A DNA stretch of 9,053 bases from SKKC01 sp046542845 (lineage in GTDB: Bacteria > Spirochaetota > Spirochaetia > DSM-27196 > SKKC01), in assembly GCA_046542845.1 (NCBI GenBank), contig JBKHAN010000084.1, forward strand, positions 1-9,053. The letters are read 5' to 3'. Shown one piece after another: positions 1-5,517 of this stretch (the first letter of the stretch is position 1; each line of letters begins with the position of its first letter). Under the pieces are notes generated by a model. That model saw only the letters and a list, made by a program, of their open reading frames with translations. It was not told where the DNA came from and did not search any database. Position numbers and translations under genes: made by a program.

Positions 1-1230
1 ATTTACGATGCAACCGGGGAACCGGACGGTGATGTCGGCACGTCGCAGACCGCAGATCACGGAACCCACGTTGCGGGAATCGTCAGCGCCGATCTGGATA
101 ACGCGCGCGGCGTCGCGGGTATCGGTCAGGATCGCGTGCAGATCCTTCCGGTTACCGTTCTTGCAGCAGACGGTTCAGGGTCGCTCAGTGCACTGATCAG
201 CGGTCTGGCGTATGCGGCGGGTCTCGACGAAGAGCAGCCGCTACAGGTCGCAGATGTTATTAACCTGAGCCTTGGCGCTTCCGGACCACTTGGGGATGAA
301 CTCGAAGCTGTATTTACCGACATACACGAGGCAGGGATAGCAGTCGTCGCCTCCGCAGGCAACCAGTCCACTGAGACACGCTGCGCACCCGTCGATTACC
401 CGGCCCGCTATCCGTCGGTGATCGCGGTGGGGAGCGTTCACGGTGCAAGTCTGACATCGTTCGAGTTCTCGTTCTATACCGCCTGTGGCACGGAGATTGA
501 TCTTGTCGCCCCGGGTGGCGTGGGAGCCGGAGACGGCAGAGACTTTGACATGATTCTGAGCACCAAAATCGAAAGCGGAAGCAGCCTTTACCTCGAACTC
601 GCCGGCACATCCCAGGCAGCCCCCCACGTCGCCGGTGTTGCCGCGCTGATGCGGGCGGTAAACAGCGAGCTGACCCCGCAGCAGATCAGGCACATCCTGC
701 GCGAGACTGCGGCCCCGGCACCGACCACCACGGGCCCTGAGCGCTACGGGGCGGGCATGCTCAACGCCCACGCGGCGCTCGCCGCGGCGCTTTCCGAGCC
801 CTACGGACCGTTCGCGCAGAACGAGTTTTCCGTGCCGCCGGCCGGTTCGGGGACGGAGGACCCCGACGATCTGAGCCTCCGTCTGAGCACTCGCGGCAAC
901 CACAGCGAACCCGGACGCGGAGCACGGCGCTTTGCCGATGAGGGACCGCAGGGAGACGAGCTGCCGCGCATCATCATCACCCTGGACAGAGCATGGTTTC
1001 GCTCGACAGATCATGCCGCTGTGGAAGCCGAGCTGCTCGATATCGCGGCGCGACACGGGCTTGGTACGCTTCGCTTCGCGGGAAACCGCTTCCCGAGCTT
1101 CGAAGTCACCGATGCACAGGCCGGATCAGCTGAGCTGCTTCTGCAACTGGTAGACGAGGCTCACATTCACGACGCGATATACGACGTGCCGCTGCAGCTG
1201 GCTGGTCGCGAAAGCGGAAACGCCCGATAA
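1..1230 (+). CDS. Subtilisin-like serine protease (S8 family), 5'-truncated by window edge
   Basis: The frame is open from base 1, so the true start lies upstream; 409 codons are visible. The subtilase histidine motif HGTHVAG is encoded at 58-78, the oxyanion-hole Asn (ASAGN) at 361-363, and the serine motif GTSQAAPHVAG starts at 604 with the catalytic Ser at 610-612. The Asp motif must lie upstream. The usual GTSMAAP has Met replaced by Gln here, a tolerated position. The catalytic domain ends near base 785 (GMLNAHAAL). An acidic, Gly/Pro-rich linker follows, then a separate alpha/beta domain at about 961-1206 whose pattern recalls the I9 propeptide of subtilases (inference). An ATG at 136 falls inside the catalytic domain, between the His and Ser motifs, and cannot be the start. 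The product is probably exported or periplasmic, hydrolysing peptide bonds. The stop overlaps the next ATG (TAATG), suggesting co-translation with the following exported protein. Confidence 0.95.
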   Translation: MYDATGEPDGDVGTSQTADHGTHVAGIVSADLDNARGVAGIGQDRVQILPVTVLAADGSGSLSALISGLAYAAGLDEEQPLQVADVINLSLGASGPLGDELEAVFTDIHEAGIAVVASAGNQSTETRCAPVDYPARYPSVIAVGSVHGASLTSFEFSFYTACGTEIDLVAPGGVGAGDGRDFDMILSTKIESGSSLYLELAGTSQAAPHVAGVAALMRAVNSELTPQQIRHILRETAAPAPTTTGPERYGAGMLNAHAALAAALSEPYGPFAQNEFSVPPAGSGTEDPDDLSLRLSTRGNHSEPGRGARRFADEGPQGDELPRIIITLDRAWFRSTDHAAVEAELLDIAARHGLGTLRFAGNRFPSFEVTDAQAGSAELLLQLVDEAHIHDAIYDVPLQLAGRESGNAR

Positions 1231-1614
1231 TGGACGCGATACGCTACGGACACCATCGCGGCCTCATCATCATCCTCGCTCTGCTTCTCTCAGGCGGTGC
1301 GTACACCGTGTGGGCTACCGACCACCTGAGCGTCGAAGCGCAGGCCGGGGTCGTTCTGCTCCAGGGCGCAGCGGGTGCGGATATCGCTTCGCTACGGACT
1401 CGCGGTATCGGGTTTCGGAAACGAAGCGATGGTCACCCAGCCGGCATTCGTGCTCGCTCCGGGCATCGAGGTGCTGACGCAGAACACAGATGAGTGGACC
1501 TACGGACTGTCGGCGGGGTTGCGCGGGGTGAGCTACGCTGTCGCTTCCGGCAGCCCTCCGGAGATCGGCCTGACGATCGGACTGTTAGTACAGCGGGAGC
1601 TTCCAGAGTCGTAG
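1230..1614 (+). pseudogene. Small exported, outer-membrane-barrel-like protein, frameshifted
   Basis: Two overlapping frames read as one protein. The first frame starts at the ATG at 1230, which shares one base with the protease stop. It encodes a signal peptide: RYGHHRG positive n-region, LIIILALLL core, and likely cleavage after VWA. A beta-strand-like stretch follows (LSVEAQAGVVLLQG), then it drifts into Arg/Gly-rich nonsense ending at 1493. The second frame is open from 1330 to the TAG at 1612-1614. From about 1375 it gives alternating polar/hydrophobic strands (VRISLRYGLAVSG, WTYGLSAGLRG, IGLTIGLLVQREL), as in small outer-membrane barrels. A one-base gain (or two-base loss) around 1365-1380 would explain the break; no slippery heptamer is visible. 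The joined product would be about 127 residues. Alternatives are a sequencing error or two independent short genes. I recognise no family. Spacing suggests translational coupling to the protease. Confidence 0.6.
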
Positions 1615-1621
1615 CCGGGTC

Positions 1622-1649
1622 TGGACCGTTTTACGACGTATCGTATAAT
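1622..1649 (+). promoter_or_regulatory. Sigma-70-type promoter for the DUF4143 ATPase gene
   Basis: A perfect TATAAT lies at 1644-1649, with a partial -35 (TGGACC, 4 of 6 to TTGACA) at 1622-1627 and a 16-base spacer. Transcription would begin near 1656, just before the ribosome binding site, giving a leader of about 15 bases. The start site is inferred, not shown. Confidence 0.55.
1632..1645. promoter_or_regulatory. Inverted repeat TACGA-N4-TCGTA overlapping the -10 box
   Basis: TACGA at 1632-1636 and TCGTA at 1641-1645 are exact reverse complements with a CGTA spacer. The right arm runs into the TATAAT box, so a protein bound here would cover the promoter. It resembles the palindrome at 9004-9019. 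No regulator is identified in the window; autoregulation is only a possibility. Confidence 0.35.
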
Positions 1650-1658
1650 GGTCCTTAC

Positions 1659-1664
1659 GGAGGA
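1659..1664 (+). promoter_or_regulatory. Shine-Dalgarno GGAGGA for the DUF4143 gene (decides a GTG start)
   Basis: GGAGGA sits six bases before the GTG at 1671. This fixes the start there. The frame is open further upstream to an ATG at 1494, but that stretch lies in the preceding gene and encodes an Arg-rich sequence unlike the family. Confidence 0.8.
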
Positions 1665-1670
1665 TGCCGA

Positions 1671-2876
1671 GTGGAACGATCATACGCGGGGATACTACAA
1701 CGACATTTTCTGGAAAACCGCCAGATGGCGTTCGTCAGTGGGCCTCGTCAGGTCGGGAAAACAACGCTTGCACGCTCAATATCGACCGAACACATATATC
1801 GGAACTGGGATAATCAGAACGACCGTCAGACCATCTTATCGGGGCCTGACTCCCTGGCACGGGATCTGGCACTTGACCAGATTTGGAGTAAAAAACCAAT
1901 TGTTGTGCTGGACGAGTTGCACAAGTACAGAAAATGGAAACAGTTCACCAAAGGATTTTTTGACAGCTACGGCGATCGTACAGGAATACTCATAAACGGA
2001 AGCGCACGTCTGAACATTTACCGAAAGACCGGCGATAGCCTCATGGGCCGCTTCTTTCACTATCGCCTCCATCCGCTTTCGGTAGCCGAAGTCGCCCACC
2101 CGGTTGGCACCGATGCTCTGCTGCGCCCGCCAGCACGCGAATCAGACGACGTCTTTCAAAACCTGATGCGGTTTGGCGGCTTTCCTGAGCCGTTCATTCG
2201 TGCAGAACAACGTTTCTTCAACAAGTGGAGCCGCCTGCGTCACGAACAGCTGTTTCAGGGGGATTTGCGTGATCTCGGTACCGTGAGCGATATAGCGCTC
2301 ATTGAAACCCTCGCGCGCATTGTTACACATCAAAGTGGTCAGCTGGTGAATTACACCACACTCTCAAAGCAGCTGAACGTTGCGGTGGACACCGTGCGTC
2401 GATGGCTCGGCGTACTGGGCGATCTGTATTTTTCGTTTCCAGTACGACCGTATTTTCCGAATGTACCCAAGGCACTCCGACGACAACCGAAGGTCTACCT
2501 GTGGGACTGGTCCCTGGTGGAAAACGCCGGCCAACGGGCCGAGAACATGGTCGCACAACACCTTTTGAAGGCAGTTCATTTCTGGACGGACAACGAATTT
2601 GGTTCCTTTGATCTCCACTTTCTGCGGGATAAACAGAAGCGAGAAGTTGACTTTTTGATTACCCGGGAAGCAAAACCCTGGATTCTGATCGAGGTAAAGC
2701 AGTCTGCAACCGGTCGTGTATCGCCTGCACTTAAGTACTATGCGGACATTTTACCTGTCGACCACGCATTTCAGGTCGAGCTCGATGCCTCGTATGTAGA
2801 TCACGACTGCTTCGCTGCTTCGAACGGTCGCCCCATACGAGTCCCCGGCCCGACCCTGCTGTCCCAACTGGTGTAG
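1671..2876 (+). CDS. AAA-type ATPase with C-terminal DUF4143 domain
   Basis: 401 residues from GTG, a normal length for this family. Residues 1-150 form the ATPase: Walker A GPRQVGKTT (24-32), Walker B IVVLDE (77-82), and the sensor stretch ILINGS (106-111) followed by LMGRFF and LHPLS. The middle (about 160-290) carries the RFGGFPEP motif and a helix-turn-helix-like segment (TLSKQLNVAVDTVRRWL). The C-terminal DUF4143 part holds KREVDFLI (323-330) and LIEVKQS (339-345), spaced like the D and E-x-K of PD-(D/E)xK nuclease folds; nuclease activity is not established. No signal peptide or membrane segment is visible, so it is cytoplasmic. The cellular role of DUF4143 ATPases is poorly known; they are numerous and patchily distributed, suggesting mobile, defence or toxin-like roles (inference). 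It has its own promoter 56 bases after the preceding gene and is convergent with the next lipoprotein gene. Local GC is much lower than in the protease, hinting at acquisition. Confidence 0.93.
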   Translation: MERSYAGILQRHFLENRQMAFVSGPRQVGKTTLARSISTEHIYRNWDNQNDRQTILSGPDSLARDLALDQIWSKKPIVVLDELHKYRKWKQFTKGFFDSYGDRTGILINGSARLNIYRKTGDSLMGRFFHYRLHPLSVAEVAHPVGTDALLRPPARESDDVFQNLMRFGGFPEPFIRAEQRFFNKWSRLRHEQLFQGDLRDLGTVSDIALIETLARIVTHQSGQLVNYTTLSKQLNVAVDTVRRWLGVLGDLYFSFPVRPYFPNVPKALRRQPKVYLWDWSLVENAGQRAENMVAQHLLKAVHFWTDNEFGSFDLHFLRDKQKREVDFLITREAKPWILIEVKQSATGRVSPALKYYADILPVDHAFQVELDASYVDHDCFAASNGRPIRVPGPTLLSQLV

Positions 2877-2895
2877 CAGCGCGGCCTGGAAGTGC

Positions 2896-4290
2896 TCAAT
2901 CCGGCCGAATCAGCCGCATTTCGTCTATGGTAACCGGGGAATCCGCCCAGGAGCGAAGTCCGAGAAAGCCTGCGTCCCGCGCCTGACCGGCGACTACGTC
3001 CGGGAGCTCGCTCAAGTTCGCTTCGTCAATAATCACGGTCGTCGTGCCACCCTGCACGATCTCGACGCGGAGCGCGAACCCGTCTATGTCGACATTCACG
3101 TCGAGCGGCACGGTCCAGTCGATCCCGTGCTGAGCCTGGTCGGTTCTGAGAAAGGGCGCGCGTTCGCGCCCGCGTGTCCATTGCCGCACGACAACCTGGT
3201 CACCGAGCCCGCGGTCTACCTGCAGCGACCACCCCACGACATCCTGACCACCACCCGGTTCCTCGGCGTGAAAAAACAAACCCCAGCCACCGCTGCTTCC
3301 GTCGATAAACGCTCCCCGGATCTCCACTCGTATTCGCCCGACATCCGGCATTTCGGCAAACAGCCGCTTCTCGCCGCTTCCGTCGAAGGATATAGCGTAG
3401 GAATCAGGGTCGACGGTGACAAGCTGTTCGTTCAGCGCGTAGCGAAACCCGGTATCCGTGAACTGTATCGAGCCATCCGGGTCGATGATGATCCGGCCTT
3501 CCTGCTCGAAAAATTCCCAGGTACCGGGTGCTACCGGAACGCGGCTGAACTCGCCTGCGCTAAGAACAAAACCGGCTCCGGTAACCAGGCCCGGCGCGAC
3601 ATGTACGACGTCTTCGGCGTGCGCACGGTAGCGAAGCTCGCGAGATTCGCCCGCGTCGAGTCGAACCGTGAGTATGTAGTCGCCCGGCAACAGATCGCGC
3701 ATGGACACCGCGGCGCTCGTTGTGCCGTCCATAGTCAGAAAGGATGATGATGAGACCCTTGCCCATGCGCCGGCGCTGCCGTCGGCGTCGAGACGGTACT
3801 CGAGCGCGGAAACGACCTCGTCTTCCGGCCACGATACCAGAAGATCAAGCCCTCCGCGGCCGGAGTCCGCCACCCGCATAGGCACCACAATCTGCATCCG
3901 CTCACCCGCGCGTATCCGCACCGAGGCTTCCCCGGCGAGTACCGGCACATCCCAGTCGGCCTCGGCCACCGGGCCGAGCGCGGCAAGAACCTCAACCGTC
4001 CACGCGCCCGGAATCAGCTCGGTAAACTCCTGCGCTGTGTTCCCCGCGAAACGTGTAATCTCTTGGCCCGCGGATACGTTCCGGAGCGTGAAGCGGTATG
4101 CGAGCGTGTCGCGGTCGATCGATGGAAACACCGTCGATGCACCGACCGCCCCGTCTGTTCCGGTATCGGTCGTCGAGACGCTTAGCACGCCGGTGTGGCT
4201 GTCCCCGGAGTTCGACGAGATCGGCGACGTACACGAGGCGAACAGCAGAGAGAGAAGTATAGCTATCGAAAATGCATAGCGAAGGCGCAT
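2896..4290 (-). CDS. Secreted lipoprotein with C-terminal jelly-roll-like domain
   Basis: 464 residues. The N-terminus has a short positive region (MRLR), a hydrophobic core (AFSIAILLSLL) and a cleavage site LFAS/C at Cys20. The Phe at -3 is outside the strict E. coli lipobox but fits the looser spirochaetal one. Mature residues 21-33 are Ser/Gly-rich. Residues 35-140 and 145-245 look like two beta-sandwich repeats, each with a turn of the type ELIPGAWTVEV and DLLPGDYILTV, recalling carboxypeptidase-regulatory or PEGA-like folds. Residues about 255-464 resemble a LamG/concanavalin-like jelly roll: GGWGLFFHA, GWSLQVDR, FALRVEIVQGG, GFLGLRSW, and a last strand VTIDEMRLI. It is likely surface or periplasmic, perhaps binding glycans (inference). 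There is no good Shine-Dalgarno before the ATG and no alternative ATG or GTG upstream before an in-frame stop, so this start stands. The stop lies 19 bases from the stop of the convergent ATPase gene. Confidence 0.9.
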   Translation of the reverse strand: MRLRYAFSIAILLSLLFASCTSPISSNSGDSHTGVLSVSTTDTGTDGAVGASTVFPSIDRDTLAYRFTLRNVSAGQEITRFAGNTAQEFTELIPGAWTVEVLAALGPVAEADWDVPVLAGEASVRIRAGERMQIVVPMRVADSGRGGLDLLVSWPEDEVVSALEYRLDADGSAGAWARVSSSSFLTMDGTTSAAVSMRDLLPGDYILTVRLDAGESRELRYRAHAEDVVHVAPGLVTGAGFVLSAGEFSRVPVAPGTWEFFEQEGRIIIDPDGSIQFTDTGFRYALNEQLVTVDPDSYAISFDGSGEKRLFAEMPDVGRIRVEIRGAFIDGSSGGWGLFFHAEEPGGGQDVVGWSLQVDRGLGDQVVVRQWTRGRERAPFLRTDQAQHGIDWTVPLDVNVDIDGFALRVEIVQGGTTTVIIDEANLSELPDVVAGQARDAGFLGLRSWADSPVTIDEMRLIRPD

Positions 4291-4563
4291 ACACGTAACA
4301 AGGCAAGAAGCGTACCAACCCGGGTAAATGGCGCTATACGCCCAGGAGCGAGGCTGTTTCTATGCAGAATGCATGGGGAGCGTTGATTTACTCTCGAAAC
4401 GGCCGGTTCAGCCAAACATCGGGGAGTCATATCCATTCTGTAATTCTGAGCTTTCGTTTTTATAAAGGCCGGCTCTATTTTTTCTGCAAATGGTGCTCGT
4501 CGGGCATACGATACAGTGAAATATCATCTTGATGCCATGATGTCTCAATGCTATCTTCACAGT
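4291..4563. other. Divergent intergenic region between lipoprotein gene and vapBC
   Basis: 273 bases that must hold the promoters of the lipoprotein (leftward) and the toxin-antitoxin pair (rightward). No consensus promoter stands out. A TACGAT at 4507-4512 is a weak -10 candidate for vapB (4 of 6). Two small inverted repeats occur: ATGCA-GAA-TGCAT at 4362-4374 and ATCAT-N9-ATGAT at 4523-4541. An AT-rich block lies at 4455-4490. Short frames here lack family features. Confidence 0.5.
4523..4541. promoter_or_regulatory. Possible vapBC operator, ATCAT-N9-ATGAT
   Basis: Five-base arms at 4523-4527 and 4537-4541 flank a nine-base spacer, just downstream of the candidate -10 and 22 bases before the vapB ATG. 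VapB-type ribbon-helix-helix proteins usually bind inverted repeats in this position. The arms are short, so chance is quite possible. Confidence 0.25.
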
Positions 4564-4809
4564 ATGAGAACGACAATCAACCTGGATCAGGATATCCTCG
4601 AGGTCGCCAGAAGCCTGGCCGCAACGCAACGAATATCTATCGGTGCGGCCGTGAGCACTCTCGCGCGTCGTGGTATTTCAGAATTAGGGGATGCTCGGCA
4701 CCAGAGTAGTTCCGGAGAAGGTCGTTTTCCCACATTTCATGTAGGCGAGCGTGCGCCACGCTTCGGAACCGAAGACGTCAGGCAGGCGCTTAATGACGAG
4801 CGATCGTGA
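4564..4809 (+). CDS. vapB: VapB-type antitoxin (ribbon-helix-helix)
   Basis: 81 residues. The N-terminus MRTTINLDQDILEVARSLA has the alternating beta strand (RTTINL) and first helix of a ribbon-helix-helix DNA-binding fold, and SIGAAVSTLARRGI gives the second helix; the dimer binds operator DNA. The acidic C-terminal tail (FGTEDVRQALNDE) is the usual part that wraps the toxin. In-frame ATGs at 4516, 4537 and 4540 exist, but the conserved fold begins at 4564, so that start is chosen. No clear Shine-Dalgarno precedes it. The 3' end overlaps vapC by 17 bases, typical of a coupled toxin-antitoxin operon. Expected role: neutralise VapC and repress the operon. Confidence 0.85.
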   Translation: MRTTINLDQDILEVARSLAATQRISIGAAVSTLARRGISELGDARHQSSSGEGRFPTFHVGERAPRFGTEDVRQALNDERS

Positions 4810-5254
4810 ACCACGCCAGATGCCGGATGTCAATACGCTCATCGCGGCGGCATGGCCCAACCATGTGCATCATGTTCAGGCCCGCCGATGGCTCGAGACC
4901 GAAACACAAAGCGGGTGGGCAACGTGCCCAATTGTGCAGAGTGGTTTTCTCAGGATTTCAATGAACGCCGCCGTGGTAGGTCAGGCGACCACCTTCGCCA
5001 CGGCATTAGCGCTGCTTGAACGGTATACATCGGATCGTGCGCACACGTTCTGGGAATCAGAGCCGTCTCCGTCGGTCTGGCCTGAATGGCTGAAACAGCG
5101 TGTTCAGGGCTATCGCCAGGTCACAGACGCAATATGTCTCGCTACCGCATTACACAACGGCGGTACACTGGTAACTCTCGACGGTGGCCTACTCGCGCTC
5201 CTCCCGGAAGCGTATCGTGCCCGCGTGCGGGTCATTGTGCCTGAGGTGCGGTAA
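4793..5254 (+). CDS. vapC: VapC-type toxin, PIN-domain ribonuclease
   Basis: 153 residues, a normal VapC size. It resembles the PIN subfamily first described in Mycobacterium tuberculosis: PDVNTLIAAAWPNHVHH at the N-terminus (first metal-binding Asp at residue 12), GWATCPIVQSGFLR (41-54), YRQVTDAICLATAL (Asp112) and TLVTLDGGL (Asp130). At the position where many VapCs carry the second acidic residue there is Gln49; some members of this subfamily also have Gln there, so loss of activity cannot be assumed. Known members cleave tRNA or rRNA with Mg2+ or Mn2+; the target here is unknown. The start at 4793 is preferred because AGG at 4784-4786 lies six bases ahead and the overlap with vapB allows coupling. 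An ATG at 4820 (144 residues, MPDVN) is the alternative and fits the family's usual N-terminus slightly better. Confidence 0.9.
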   Translation: MTSDREPRQMPDVNTLIAAAWPNHVHHVQARRWLETETQSGWATCPIVQSGFLRISMNAAVVGQATTFATALALLERYTSDRAHTFWESEPSPSVWPEWLKQRVQGYRQVTDAICLATALHNGGTLVTLDGGLLALLPEAYRARVRVIVPEVR

Positions 5255-5265
5255 TACTTTCGAGC

Positions 5266-5278
5266 ATGGATTATCCAT
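5266..5278. repeat. Inverted repeat ATGGAT-T-ATCCAT
   Basis: A perfect six-base-arm repeat with a single central T, 11 bases after the vapC stop. There is no T-run, so it is not a standard terminator. It could be a weak stem at the end of the vapBC message or a protein-binding site; function is unknown. Confidence 0.35.
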
Positions 5279-5418
5279 TAATGACGATGTCGAACGACTC
5301 AGGTTTTCCAGTGAGAGTGTTCGCTGAACGCGCACCCTTAGATCGCATCTTGTAATGTACGACGGCTACAGCGACCGCCTTCGGATCATAGCCACCGGGC
5401 AAATACTCCCTGCGCTGA

Positions 5419-5493
5419 CTCCGCGATACCGTCAAGCGGGAAGTTGATTTCCTGGTTGTGAGTGGACAGACGTTGCTATCGCAGTTGGTGTGA
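5419..5493 (+). pseudogene. Relic of a second DUF4143 ATPase gene (C-terminal end only)
   Basis: This open stretch between in-frame stops encodes LRDTVKREVDFLV and then, six residues on, TLLSQLV and a stop. The intact ATPase at 1671-2876 has LRDKQKREVDFLI (residues 318-330) and ends TLLSQLV directly before its stop. The match covers both ends of the last third of that protein, with about 65 intervening residues missing, including the E-x-K stretch. Codons differ mostly at third positions (for example CGA/CGG, GAC/GAT, TTT/TTC), so it is not a recent copy of the neighbour but a separate, older family member that was deleted down. The same frame further upstream has stops at 5353, 5386 and 5416. 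It lies between vapBC and the large lipoprotein gene. Too short to make a working protein. Confidence 0.7.
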
Positions 5494-5517
5494 GAAACCG
5501 CAGGGCCACCCGATTGG

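Noticed and set aside
241..1056. Long minus-strand open frame (271 codons) opposite the protease
   Set aside because: The plus strand carries clear subtilase motifs across the same bases. The antisense frame is Arg/Cys-rich with no domain, as expected of a high-GC shadow.
1494..1670. Upstream ATG at 1494 as start of the DUF4143 ATPase
   Set aside because: The extra 59 residues are Arg/Gly-rich and overlap the preceding exported gene. GGAGGA at 1659-1664 and the family's usual N-terminus point to the GTG at 1671.
2877..2895. Shared terminator between the convergent ATPase and lipoprotein genes
   Set aside because: Only a five-base CGGCC/GGCCG pairing with a 15-base loop, extending into the lipoprotein gene, and no T-run on either strand.
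3127..3747. Plus-strand open frame of 206 codons opposite the smaller lipoprotein
   Set aside because: No signal, motif or ribosome binding site; the minus strand has a coherent lipoprotein over the whole region.
4373..4468. Short plus-strand frame beginning MGSVDLLSKRP
   Set aside because: About 31 residues, no ribosome binding site, no homology recognised; it falls in a promoter-bearing gap.
4448..4483. Rho-independent terminator before TTTTTT at 4478-4483
   Set aside because: The only stem is four base pairs (GAGC/GCTC) with a loop of about 20 bases; GCCGGC next to it is self-palindromic and cannot form a useful hairpin.
4408..4629. Minus-strand open frame of 73 codons across the start of vapB
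   Set aside because: Overlaps the conserved antitoxin N-terminus and its promoter area; no recognisable fold.
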